Positions 23,197 to 30,935 of a stretch of 32,304 bases of DNA are shown piece by piece (position 1 is the stretch's first letter; each line of letters starts with the position of its first letter). Under the pieces are notes generated by a model that was not told the DNA's origin, ran no database searches, and saw only the letters and a program-made list of their open reading frames with translations. Made by a program: the position numbers and the translations under genes. Source of the stretch: Flavipsychrobacter sp. (GTDB lineage: Bacteria; Bacteroidota; Bacteroidia; Chitinophagales; Chitinophagaceae); assembly GCA_016786565.1 (NCBI GenBank), contig JAEUVY010000059.1, forward strand, positions 1 through 32,304, read 5' to 3'.

Positions 23197-24580
23197 TATC
23201 ATTACGGTTTGGTTGCTGCTGTGGAGCTTCGCTGCATTTGCCGATACAACCCGGTATTTGTCGAAAGACGAATTCATAAGCGTTGTACGCGCTTACCACC
23301 CTGTAGTGAAACAGGCAGATATACAGGTAGCAAAGGCATCAGCTGACATTCAGCGTAGCAGGGGTGCCTTCGATCCCAGACTGGCTGCGGGCGCAGGTCA
23401 GAAAACATTTGGCGACAAAGTTTACTACAACTACCTGAGTCCTGAGCTTACCATCCCTACGTGGTATGGCGTAGAGTTCAAGGCCGGCTTAGACAACTTT
23501 CAGGGCGACAGACTAAATCAGGACGTCACTGTGGGTAAGGTGACCTATGCAGGCATGAAAGTACCTGTGAACGGGCTTTTGTATGACAAAAGGAGAGCGG
23601 CGTTGCAACAGGCCAAAATCTTCAAGGAAATGAGTGAGGCTGACCGTAAGCTCGCGGTTAACGAACTGCTGTTTGATGCTATTGCCGCTTACTGGAACTG
23701 GGTGAAAGAATACCAGATCTACCAGGCAGTGTCATCGCTGGTGGAGGCCAACGAAGAAAGGATGAAATTCCTGCGGGTTGAAGTGGAACAAGGCTCGCGC
23801 CCGGCTATTGATACTGTGGAGGGAGATGCCCAGTATCAGGTGATACTGCAACAGCAGAATAATGCACTGATCAACTACAGGAACGCAGGTCTTGACCTGT
23901 CGAACTACATGTGGATGGAGAACGGAGAACCACTGAACTGGACCTCAGGAATTGCACCCGAGCGCCTATCGGCAGATATGCTGCCAACCGCGGCTGAAGT
24001 TCCGGAACTGAGCGGACTACTCAGCGCCCTGGACCAACACCCCAAACTACAGACACTGGACAGAAAGATAAGCGCGCTGGAAATAGACCAGAAAGTGAAA
24101 ACGCAGGACCTGTTGCCCAAATTGTCGCTGAGCGCCAACATGCTTTCAAAAGGATACGGACTACCGGGCGATGTGAGCAGCAACTACCTATCGGGCAATC
24201 ACAAAGTGAGTCTCGACTTCGGGGTGCCACTGTTTCAGCGCGAAGCACGCGGGGGATTGCAGGCTGCAAAGCTGAAAATAGAGGAAACCGGGTATGAAAA
24301 AGACAGGATAGCACTGCAAATAGAGAATAAGATAAAAAGCTATCACAACGAGTACACAAATCTGCAGTTGCAGCTAAAAAACTATGAGCGCGCGCTGAGT
24401 GCCTACCAGCAACTATACCGTGGTGAAGACCTTCGGTTCAAGATAGGAGAGAGCACTATGTTTTTGCTGAACAGCCGGGAAATAAAGGTGCTGGAAGCAA
24501 TGCAAAAACTGATAGAACTGAAGGCAAAATGCCGGAAGGCGCACGCGGGTATCTTCTACGCTGCGGGTATGCTTAACTGA
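23174..24580 (+). CDS. TolC-family outer membrane efflux protein
   Basis: I use the ATG at 23174: it gives a clear signal peptide (MKVKKLNSIITVWLLLWSFAAFA) after an AAGGAAAAAG leader and overlaps the adaptor gene by 23 bases. The product has 468 residues. The repeated TolC plan is visible: AYHPVVKQADIQVAKASADIQRSRGAFDPRL in the first half and a second DQHPKLQTLDRKISALEIDQKVKTQDLLPKLSLSA in the second half, each followed by long helices. It is the outer membrane channel of the export system. It ends 12 nt before the convergent tetR stop, with a T-rich stretch but no hairpin. Confidence 0.9.
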   Translation: MKVKKLNSIITVWLLLWSFAAFADTTRYLSKDEFISVVRAYHPVVKQADIQVAKASADIQRSRGAFDPRLAAGAGQKTFGDKVYYNYLSPELTIPTWYGVEFKAGLDNFQGDRLNQDVTVGKVTYAGMKVPVNGLLYDKRRAALQQAKIFKEMSEADRKLAVNELLFDAIAAYWNWVKEYQIYQAVSSLVEANEERMKFLRVEVEQGSRPAIDTVEGDAQYQVILQQQNNALINYRNAGLDLSNYMWMENGEPLNWTSGIAPERLSADMLPTAAEVPELSGLLSALDQHPKLQTLDRKISALEIDQKVKTQDLLPKLSLSANMLSKGYGLPGDVSSNYLSGNHKVSLDFGVPLFQREARGGLQAAKLKIEETGYEKDRIALQIENKIKSYHNEYTNLQLQLKNYERALSAYQQLYRGEDLRFKIGESTMFLLNSREIKVLEAMQKLIELKAKCRKAHAGIFYAAGMLN

Positions 24581-24592
24581 TCCGGGCAAATC

Positions 24593-25279
24593 TTATTTTT
24601 TCTTAGCGGCATCCAATGCACTGTACACTACGTGCGCCAGATACCTTGCCAGTTGCGTAGTGTCCTTTCCTCCACCAAAGTCGGTGAGCCGGGGCAGATG
24701 ATCTCTGAAATAGAGCTGATGATGCGCAGTTTCTATCATGGTACTTGCCAAAGAGTGCGGATACTGATAGCCGGGTTTATACTCAAGGAATATCTCGGCG
24801 ATGCGATGGCATAGGTCTTTGTACGGTTTAAACAACATGGCTTTATTGTCGGCAGCCACGTGCTTTGTAAGGTATGACTTATTACCCTCGGCCACAACAA
24901 TGTTGTGAAGCGCCACCCTGTTGATATGTTCCAGCGCAATGGGATCCTTCTCTTGCAGGATCAACAAATTGATCACTGTGTCGATCTTGGTCTTGGGGTC
25001 CTTTACATTGTTGGTATGAAAGATCAACTGGTATTCGATCCAGGTCCAGAACCAGGTAGTAATATATGTGAGTAACCGATGCTTATTCTCGAAATAGCGG
25101 TAGATGCTGGCCTCGGTGGTGCCAATACGCTGCGACAGCTTTTTGAATGTAAACTCCTCAAAACCAATCTCATCAATGAGTTCTATACCATGGCTAATGA
25201 TATTCCGGCCCAATTCAGACGCTTCAGGATCCCTGACATAAAGGGCACTGTTCATTTCGATCTGTAAGTGAAGTTTCAT
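24593..25279 (-). CDS. TetR family transcriptional regulator of the export operon
   Basis: I use the ATG at 25279 (MKLHLQIEM...), giving 228 residues; a start at 25315 would run through the promoter box. The N-terminal HTH (about 22-72) has IISHGIELIDEIGFEEFTFKKLSQRIGTTEASIYRYFENKHRLL. The ligand-binding part is long, helical and rich in His and aromatic residues and is not a known subtype to me. It lies convergent to the export operon. The 29-bp element in its upstream region is repeated in front of that operon, so it probably represses export until a ligand binds. The same site also faces purK. Confidence 0.9.
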   Translation of the reverse strand: MKLHLQIEMNSALYVRDPEASELGRNIISHGIELIDEIGFEEFTFKKLSQRIGTTEASIYRYFENKHRLLTYITTWFWTWIEYQLIFHTNNVKDPKTKIDTVINLLILQEKDPIALEHINRVALHNIVVAEGNKSYLTKHVAADNKAMLFKPYKDLCHRIAEIFLEYKPGYQYPHSLASTMIETAHHQLYFRDHLPRLTDFGGGKDTTQLARYLAHVVYSALDAAKKK

Positions 25280-25296
25280 ATTATATTCTGGCTTTG

Positions 25297-25304
25297 CAAA
25301 ATTA
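25297..25304 (-). promoter_or_regulatory. TAnnTTTG -7 box of tetR
   Basis: On the minus strand the sequence is TAATTTTG, a full match to the consensus, 18 nt before the ATG at 25279. No TTTG -33 box is seen at 17-23 nt. Confidence 0.5.
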
Positions 25305-25354
25305 GCACTTATCATGTCATTTATATCATAAACACAAACAATGCTGTCATAGAC

Positions 25355-25383
25355 AATAGTTTTACTATTATTTCAAATAGCTT
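25355..25383. promoter_or_regulatory. Shared operator-like element between tetR and purK
   Basis: It begins AATAGTTTTACTATT and ends AAATAGCTT. Alternating ATAG/CTAT half-sites give the inverted repeats ATAG-TTTTA-CTAT and CTATT-N6-AATAG. The match to 20151-20179 is 24 of 29 positions, and the following TTTTGCATT is also shared. It ends 3 nt before the purK -7 box (25387-25394) and about 50 nt upstream of the tetR -7 box, so it overlaps the purK promoter more than that of tetR. Confidence 0.6.
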
Positions 25384-25386
25384 TTA

Positions 25387-25394
25387 TACTTTTG
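25387..25394 (+). promoter_or_regulatory. TAnnTTTG -7 box of purK-purE-sbtA
   Basis: TACTTTTG matches the consensus, 17 nt before the purK ATG at 25412, so the leader is only about 10-12 nt long. Confidence 0.6.
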
Positions 25395-25411
25395 CATTAT
25401 CAAACGGTAAA

Positions 25412-26533
25412 ATGCTGGGCTCAAAGAAAATAGGAATACTGGGTGGTGGTCAACTGGGATCAATGCTGATCCGTTCGGCCATAGACTTTGGTACAGATAT
25501 AGCGGTGATGGATAAAGACCCTCATTCGCCTGCCGCAAGATATACGAGAGAATTTGTGTGCGGAGACCCCAAAAATCATGATGATGTTGTGCGTTTTGGA
25601 AGGGGACTGGATATTCTTACTGTAGAAAAAGAAGACGTGAATGTGGAGGCCCTGAAAGAACTGAGAATAATGGGAGTAGAGGTATTTCCTTCGCCTGAAC
25701 TGATAGAGCTGATACAGGATAAATTCACACAAAAGCAATTCCTGCAAAACAATGGCATTCCTGTAGTGCCCGGAACAGCGGTAAATGGAAAAAATGACCT
25801 GAAAAATCTGTCGCACAAACTACCCGGCTGTTTGAAAAAACGCAGGGGAGGATATGACGGAGCAGGAATAATGATAGTAAGAACAGAAAAAGATATTGAA
25901 AGAGCTTTCGATGGACCATGTGTATTGGAAGAGCTGGTAAGCATCAAGTACGAATTGTCAGTGATAGTAAGCAGAAATGTGTCGGGAAACATAGCCTGCT
26001 ACGACCCGGTTATGATGGTGTTTGATAATGAACGATTCGTACTTGACTACCAGTTGTGCCCGGCTAATATAGGCGCAGATATGGCTGCGAAAGCCCAGAA
26101 CATTGCAAGGCAGGTTGCAGAGAAACTTGAATTGGTAGGCATTCTGGCGGTGGAAATGTTTTTGACAACAGAAGGAGACATCTTAGTAAATGAACTAGCT
26201 CCACGCCCGCACAATAGTGGCCACCATACTATAGAAGCATGCGTTACTTCGCAATACGAGCAGCACTTGCGTGCCATTCTTGATCTTCCCCCCGGCGACA
26301 CAACAACAAAGGCTCCATCGGTAATGATCAATATACTTGAGAATACCTCGTTGAACGCTGAAGAAGTAGACATGCAGATGCGTGCTTTACTGGCGTCATC
26401 CAATACCCACGTACACTGGTACGGAAAAAAGGAAAGACGCGAAGGCAGGAAATCAGGTCACATCACAGTAACGGCACCCGCCATCGATCAGGCAATAAAA
26501 AAGGCAGAAATTATACGCAGCATTTTAAAATAG
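25412..26533 (+). CDS. purK: N5-carboxyaminoimidazole ribonucleotide synthetase
   Basis: I use the ATG at 25412 ([16 protein letters not shown]), 373 residues; upstream in-frame codons would run through the promoter. The enzyme uses ATP and bicarbonate to turn AIR into N5-CAIR in purine synthesis. The GGGQLG loop (11-16), the nucleotide loop [12 protein letters not shown], the grasp residues [16 protein letters not shown], the metal ligands in [30 protein letters not shown] and the C-terminal domain are all present. purE follows 4 nt later and sbtA 8 nt after purE. A TetR-type operator candidate overlaps its promoter. Confidence 0.95.
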   Translation: MLGSKKIGILGGGQLGSMLIRSAIDFGTDIAVMDKDPHSPAARYTREFVCGDPKNHDDVVRFGRGLDILTVEKEDVNVEALKELRIMGVEVFPSPELIELIQDKFTQKQFLQNNGIPVVPGTAVNGKNDLKNLSHKLPGCLKKRRGGYDGAGIMIVRTEKDIERAFDGPCVLEELVSIKYELSVIVSRNVSGNIACYDPVMMVFDNERFVLDYQLCPANIGADMAAKAQNIARQVAEKLELVGILAVEMFLTTEGDILVNELAPRPHNSGHHTIEACVTSQYEQHLRAILDLPPGDTTTKAPSVMINILENTSLNAEEVDMQMRALLASSNTHVHWYGKKERREGRKSGHITVTAPAIDQAIKKAEIIRSILK

Positions 26534-26537
26534 GCGA

Positions 26538-27035
26538 ATGAACAGCAGCACACAAGTAGGCATCATCATGGGCAGCAGCTCAGATCTCGACATTATGAAC
26601 AAGGCAGCTGATGTGTTATCGGCAATGGGCATAGGCTACGAGATCAAAGTAGTATCTGCCCATCGTACTCCCGAAGCTATGTTTGAATATGCATCAACAG
26701 CCGAGGAGCGTGGTCTGAAAGTGATCATAGCCGGTGCAGGTGGCGCAGCACATTTGCCGGGCATGGTAGCAGCCCTCACCACGATACCTGTTATAGGCGT
26801 GCCTGTTAAATCGTCCAACTCTCTGGATGGATGGGATTCTCTCCTTTCTATCGTACAGATGCCTAATGATATACCCGTGGCCACTGTAGCAGTAAATGGT
26901 GCACACAATGCCGGGTTGCTTGCCGCGCAGATACTCTCGATCACCGATGCGGACATCCGCAAAAAACTACACGAGCGAAAGAGAGCCAATAAAGAGAAAG
27001 TGGCCGCCCAGAATGAGGCACTTCTGAAAAAATAA
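26538..27035 (+). CDS. purE: N5-CAIR mutase, class I PurE
   Basis: The 165-residue enzyme moves the carboxyl group of N5-CAIR to give CAIR. Class I features are present: [12 protein letters not shown] (9-20), [45 protein letters not shown] and the closing [38 protein letters not shown]. It begins 4 nt after purK and is followed 8 nt later by the transporter gene. Confidence 0.96.
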   Translation: MNSSTQVGIIMGSSSDLDIMNKAADVLSAMGIGYEIKVVSAHRTPEAMFEYASTAEERGLKVIIAGAGGAAHLPGMVAALTTIPVIGVPVKSSNSLDGWDSLLSIVQMPNDIPVATVAVNGAHNAGLLAAQILSITDADIRKKLHERKRANKEKVAAQNEALLKK

Positions 27036-27043
27036 AACACTGA

Positions 27044-28012
27044 ATGAATACCGACATCATACTGAGCAATCTTTCGAATCCAACACTTCTCTTCTTTGTT
27101 CTCGGAATATTTGCAACAGTAGTAAAAAGTGACCTCGAGATACCCGCATCTACCTCGAAGTTTATCTCTCTGTACCTTCTGTTCTCCATCGGCTTTAAAG
27201 GCGGCCAGGAACTTGCCCATAGCGGGCTGAACAAAGAAATACTTCTTACCCTTCTGGTGTGTATTGGGCTGGCGGCGCTTGTGCCGCTTTACACTTTCTT
27301 CATCCTTAAACGGAAACTGAGCGTAGAAAACGCAGGTGCTATTGCCGCAACCTATGGATCGGTGAGCGCGGTAACTTTTGTAACAGCTACTTTATTTCTG
27401 GATACTGTAAAGGTGACATTCGGCGGGCACATGGTTGCGGCTATGGCACTTATGGAAGCTCCGGCGATAGTGATAGGCGTGTTGCTGATGCGCAGGTACA
27501 GCACCGAGAAACATGAGTCGGGTCTGGGGCATCTTATCAAAGAATCTCTCACCAACGGATCGGTACTGATGATATGTGGCAGCCTGCTCATCGGCATCAT
27601 TTCGGATGCCAAGGGAGCTGAAGGCATTAAACCGTTCACTACCGACATTTTTAAGGGGTTTCTGGCCATCTTCCTGCTGGAGATGGGCATGGTTGCCGCC
27701 AGAAGGTTTGGCGCGTTCAGAAACTATGGCCTGTTTGTGAGCCTGTTTGCATTGTTCGTACCCGTTATCAACGGAACGATCGCTGTGTTTCTCACAGGAT
27801 TCCTGCCAATAGAACCGGGTAACAGGCTGCTGGTAGCTACATTGGCATCCAGCGCGTCGTATATAGCAGTGCCGGCAGCCATGAGACAGATAGCCCCCAA
27901 GGCCGATCCGGGTCTGTATATACCCATGGCGCTCGGTATTACTTTCCCGTTCAACATATCGTTGGGCCTACCCCTGTACTGGATGCTCATAGAAATGTTG
28001 CCTCATGCCTGA
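27044..28012 (+). CDS. SbtA-like sodium-dependent bicarbonate transporter
   Basis: The 322-residue protein has about ten membrane segments in two inverted halves. It matches the SbtA family (sodium-dependent bicarbonate permeases of cyanobacteria): VVKSDLEIPASTSKFISLYLLFSIGFKGG near residue 28, YGSVSAVTFVTATLFLD, the GGHMVAAMALMEAPAIVIG segment and LTNGSVLMICGSLLIG. The final AVPAAMRQIAPKADPGLYIPMALGITFPFN part is also typical. It is the third gene of the purK-purE operon, so imported bicarbonate could feed PurK directly. Transport of bicarbonate is from family knowledge, not shown here. No SbtB-like gene is adjacent. Confidence 0.88.
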   Translation: MNTDIILSNLSNPTLLFFVLGIFATVVKSDLEIPASTSKFISLYLLFSIGFKGGQELAHSGLNKEILLTLLVCIGLAALVPLYTFFILKRKLSVENAGAIAATYGSVSAVTFVTATLFLDTVKVTFGGHMVAAMALMEAPAIVIGVLLMRRYSTEKHESGLGHLIKESLTNGSVLMICGSLLIGIISDAKGAEGIKPFTTDIFKGFLAIFLLEMGMVAARRFGAFRNYGLFVSLFALFVPVINGTIAVFLTGFLPIEPGNRLLVATLASSASYIAVPAAMRQIAPKADPGLYIPMALGITFPFNISLGLPLYWMLIEMLPHA

Positions 28013-28032
28013 GGGAATATCAGCTAAATTGA

Positions 28033-28051
28033 TGTGGCGATAAATGCCACA
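28033..28051 (+). terminator. Weak hairpin after sbtA
   Basis: TGTGGC (28033-28038) pairs with GCCACA (28046-28051) over 6 bp with a 7-nt loop. No T run follows, so termination here is doubtful. Confidence 0.25.
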
Positions 28052-28076
28052 ATGGATGTAGATACATTTAATCTCC

Positions 28077-28084
28077 TAAATTTG
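28077..28084 (+). promoter_or_regulatory. TAnnTTTG -7 box of the second pirin gene
   Basis: TAAATTTG matches the -7 consensus, 24 nt before the pirin ATG. No TTTG -33 box is visible at the usual distance. Confidence 0.5.
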
Positions 28085-28107
28085 TCTTGTAATCAATCCG
28101 GAGTTCT

Positions 28108-29085
28108 ATGGAACGTAAAGAATTTCTGAAGAGAGGAGTACTGGCCAGTGCGCTGGCCTACCTGAATGCGGCATTCTCGGCACCGGCACGTGCTGCCGCC
28201 AAATTATCAGCATCAAGGTATCGTGGAGTAGAAGGAGTTCTCTCCCCTACTAACACACACATGGTGGGCAATGGATTCAAAGTGATGAACTTCTTTCCCG
28301 GCGGAAAGGGTTTTGAGGAGCGTATGAGTCCGTTCTTCCTGCTCGACTTTAATGCGGAGGTCAGCTATCCTCCGTCAGAGATCTCACGTGGTGTAGGTGT
28401 GCATCCGCACAGGGGCATTGAGACAATTACGTTCGCTTACAAAGGATCAGTGGAACACCACGACAGCAAAGGAAATCATGGTATCATTAACCCCGGCGAC
28501 ATACAGTGGATGACTGCCGGTGGCGGTGTGTTGCACAAAGAGTATCACGAACAGACCTACCTGAAAAAGGGTGGCGCGTTCGAAATGCTTCAGTTGTGGA
28601 TCAACCTGCCGAAGAAACACAAGATGACACCTGCAAAGTACCAGAGCATTGTTCACACACAAAAGCCAAAAGTCTCCCTGCCAAACAACATGGGCAGTAT
28701 CTATGTGGTTGCCGGCGAATACAATGGCACCAAGGGTGTGGCAAGTACGTTCTCTCCGGTGCATATGTACGACATACACCTGAACGCGGGTGCCGATTTC
28801 AGCTTTACCCTTCCGGCTAATTTCAATACCGGAATATTATTGGTAGATGGCGAGATCAATGTAAATGAGCACGATGTAAAAGAAAACCACTACGTTCAGT
28901 TGAAGAACGAAGCAGGCGACATTCACATTAGGGCGAAAAAGAAATCATTGCTGCTGGTACTGAGCGGTGAACCACTCAATGAACCATATGTTAGCTACGG
29001 ACCGTTTGTAATGAACACGGAAGCGGAGATTCATCAGGCGATCGCCGACTATAATGCAGGAAAATTCGGATTTCTGAAGGACTAA
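28108..29085 (+). CDS. Pirin family protein with Tat-like export leader
   Basis: The 325-residue protein is a paralogue of the pirin at 2674-3552 but has about 30 extra residues in front: MERKEFLKRGVLASALAYLN and then an Ala-rich stretch ending in ARA-A. The R-K-E-F-L-K core resembles the twin-arginine motif RRxFLK with lysine in place of the second arginine. The iron-site residues are kept: H99, H101 (HPHRGIET), H143 and E145 (GVLHKE). The C-terminal block EPLNEPYVSYGPFVMNTEAEI is also conserved. If exported, it would be a periplasmic pirin folded with its metal in the cytoplasm. Confidence 0.88.
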   Translation: MERKEFLKRGVLASALAYLNAAFSAPARAAAKLSASRYRGVEGVLSPTNTHMVGNGFKVMNFFPGGKGFEERMSPFFLLDFNAEVSYPPSEISRGVGVHPHRGIETITFAYKGSVEHHDSKGNHGIINPGDIQWMTAGGGVLHKEYHEQTYLKKGGAFEMLQLWINLPKKHKMTPAKYQSIVHTQKPKVSLPNNMGSIYVVAGEYNGTKGVASTFSPVHMYDIHLNAGADFSFTLPANFNTGILLVDGEINVNEHDVKENHYVQLKNEAGDIHIRAKKKSLLLVLSGEPLNEPYVSYGPFVMNTEAEIHQAIADYNAGKFGFLKD

Positions 29086-29096
29086 AAACGGTGCCT

Positions 29097-30170
29097 CTAC
29101 TTGCCGTTGATGATGTCAGCCATTTTGTTGCGTGTTGCGGGACTCCTCAGTATCGCGAGGTGAAACTCATTGGCCGCGGCCTGCAATAATAGGGATTCCC
29201 ACATGCTGAGGTCATTAAAAAAGTAGGCCAGTTCGGTTTGTGTTCCCTTCTTTGAGGTTGCGTACATAGCCATGGTAAACACAAATGCTGTGGAACCACC
29301 TTTAAAGCCCGCATGCGCCAGCCATTCGCGATTTTTAGGGTTATCAAGAATTCCCTCCATCAGTTCATCCATCACTTTCTGCTCGCCAGCCGAAAAGAAA
29401 TCACGCCGGTTTATCTTCTTCAGTATCTCTATATATTCCCTGGTGGTGCCGCCGGGCAGTCTGTCGCTCCATACACGCTGCATATCCAGTGTCACCGGTT
29501 TAAAGCTGCGCTTGAACCCTGTATCAGTCTTGAGCTTGTCGTGAATAGCCACTGACGCTGCAATATATTTTTCGTCAGACATGGCCTTTATCTGATCAAT
29601 GCTCAGCCCCTGACTGATAAAAAGAGAAGCTACAAACGGATATAGGGGCTCCTGCCTACTGAGGCCCAACCGCTTAATACCTGCATTCACACTATCGACG
29701 TGCAGCCTGTCCAGCAAGTACTCGGTATTGGCATTGGAACTGTATCGTATCATTCCTTTGGCCACCTCGTTCAGAGGCACCTTGCTCCCAAACAACAAAC
29801 CTTTTTTGCGTACTTCAGCCATCCACGACGGATGCGCATCGCCGTCGGTGTTTGGTATGTAAAACCTGTCAAGCGAGGCGGTGTCTATCATTTCAGCGGG
29901 ATCGATGGTACCAGCGGCCACCTGACGGGCATACTCCACGGCCACAATTATCTTCACCGTACTGGCAAGCGGCATTACACTGTCTATATTCTGTGCGGCA
30001 AAAACAGTATCATTCTGTACCATACACACCGAAGCGCGGTGAGGATTCTCTTTTATGAACCGGGCCATCGCCTCGGGCTGTGTCTTCTTATATAGGTAGA
30101 ATAAGAATACTCCGAGTACCAACAGAAGTGAACCAAGGACAATACCGATGATCTTGAGGGCTTTTCGCAT
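29097..30170 (-). CDS. Class A beta-lactamase-like serine hydrolase, membrane-anchored
   Basis: I use the ATG at 30170, giving 357 residues that begin with a positively charged end and a membrane helix (about 7-25, [19 protein letters not shown]). The three marks of the penicilloyl-serine family are present: S70-T-V-K73, S144-S-N146 (YSSNANTE) and K290-G-G-S-T. A class A Omega-loop ExxLN is not clear. Overall it resembles a class A beta-lactamase or D,D-peptidase fold. The anchor without a clear cleavage site points to a periplasmic domain held at the inner membrane. It may be a peptidoglycan enzyme more than a resistance enzyme. It is divergent from rnhB with 85 nt between the starts. Confidence 0.8.
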   Translation of the reverse strand: MRKALKIIGIVLGSLLLVLGVFLFYLYKKTQPEAMARFIKENPHRASVCMVQNDTVFAAQNIDSVMPLASTVKIIVAVEYARQVAAGTIDPAEMIDTASLDRFYIPNTDGDAHPSWMAEVRKKGLLFGSKVPLNEVAKGMIRYSSNANTEYLLDRLHVDSVNAGIKRLGLSRQEPLYPFVASLFISQGLSIDQIKAMSDEKYIAASVAIHDKLKTDTGFKRSFKPVTLDMQRVWSDRLPGGTTREYIEILKKINRRDFFSAGEQKVMDELMEGILDNPKNREWLAHAGFKGGSTAFVFTMAMYATSKKGTQTELAYFFNDLSMWESLLLQAAANEFHLAILRSPATRNKMADIINGK

Positions 30171-30255
30171 GCGGCAAATTACATCATTATACGATATCTC
30201 GCCATCGGCAACTTTTGTTGCACAGCCTGCTTGTTGTACATTGCACTGTGTATTT

Positions 30256-30843
30256 ATGCTGAAAACCAGTTTCACTTCAGGTGTCATAGAAGCAGGCTGC
30301 GACGAAGCAGGCAGGGGATGCCTTGCAGGGCCGGTTTTTGCCGCGGCGGTAATATTGCCGGCAGACTTTCACCATCCGCTGCTGAACGACAGCAAACAAG
30401 TGAAGGAAAAAGACAGGGAACTATTACGCCCAATAATTGAAAAGGAAGCGGTGGCATGGTCAGTGGCGTTCAGCACACCGGACCAGATAGACACCATGAA
30501 CATTCTGAAAGCGTCTTTCAGGGCGATGCATCAGGCAATAGACGAGCTAAAGACAAGGCCGGAACTACTGCTGATAGACGGGCATATATTTCCACCCTAC
30601 TTTGGCATCAGCCATCAGTGCATTGTGAAAGGTGATGCTAAATTCACTTCCATAGCAGCCGCCAGTATACTTGCAAAGACCCACCGTGATGAATATATGG
30701 ACCGGTTGCACGAAGAGTTTCCGGTATATGGCTGGAATAAGAATAAAGGATACGGCACCGCAGCTCACCTGAAAGGAATAGCTGAAAATGGCATCACAAT
30801 TCACCACAGGCGCAGCTTTGCGCCCTGCGCTAATGTTAACTAA
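30256..30843 (+). CDS. rnhB: Ribonuclease HII
   Basis: I use the ATG at 30256 ([21 protein letters not shown]), 195 residues, the usual length; the frame is open further upstream but without a sensible N-terminus. The enzyme cuts RNA in RNA-DNA hybrids and removes single ribonucleotides from DNA. The DEAGRG motif, [22 protein letters not shown] and HRDEYM carry the four catalytic acidic residues. A near-consensus -7 box, AACTTTTG, lies at 30210-30217. The gene stands on its own. Confidence 0.95.
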   Translation: MLKTSFTSGVIEAGCDEAGRGCLAGPVFAAAVILPADFHHPLLNDSKQVKEKDRELLRPIIEKEAVAWSVAFSTPDQIDTMNILKASFRAMHQAIDELKTRPELLLIDGHIFPPYFGISHQCIVKGDAKFTSIAAASILAKTHRDEYMDRLHEEFPVYGWNKNKGYGTAAHLKGIAENGITIHHRRSFAPCANVN

Positions 30844-30856
30844 AGATTGCCGGAAT

Positions 30857-30885
30857 ATTAACTTAACTCAAGGGTAAACTTGCCA
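30857..30885 (+). repeat. Split repeat of the sequence at 71-98
   Basis: ATTAACTTAA (30857-30866) and TAAACTTGCCA (30875-30885) also occur at 71-80 and 88-98, with spacers of 8 and 7 nt. The left copy runs into the TTGCCAGT array after the tRNA; the right one lies between rnhB and the TonB receptor gene. It may be chance or a remnant of the same kind of end. Confidence 0.3.
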
Positions 30886-30910
30886 TAACAATAACATAAC
30901 ACCAGAATCG

Positions 30911-30918
30911 GACTTTTG
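30911..30918 (+). promoter_or_regulatory. Near-consensus -7 box of the 3'-end TonB receptor
   Basis: GACTTTTG differs from TAnnTTTG only in its first base and lies 17 nt before the ATG at 30936. The same ACTTTTGCAT also stands in the purK promoter. Confidence 0.4.
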
Positions 30919-30935
30919 CATAAAATTAATTTTCA

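Noticed and set aside
29097..30170. Acquired beta-lactamase resistance gene
   Set aside because: The three active-site motifs are present, but the protein has a membrane anchor and no clear class A Omega-loop, no mobile element is near, and base composition looks like that of its neighbours.
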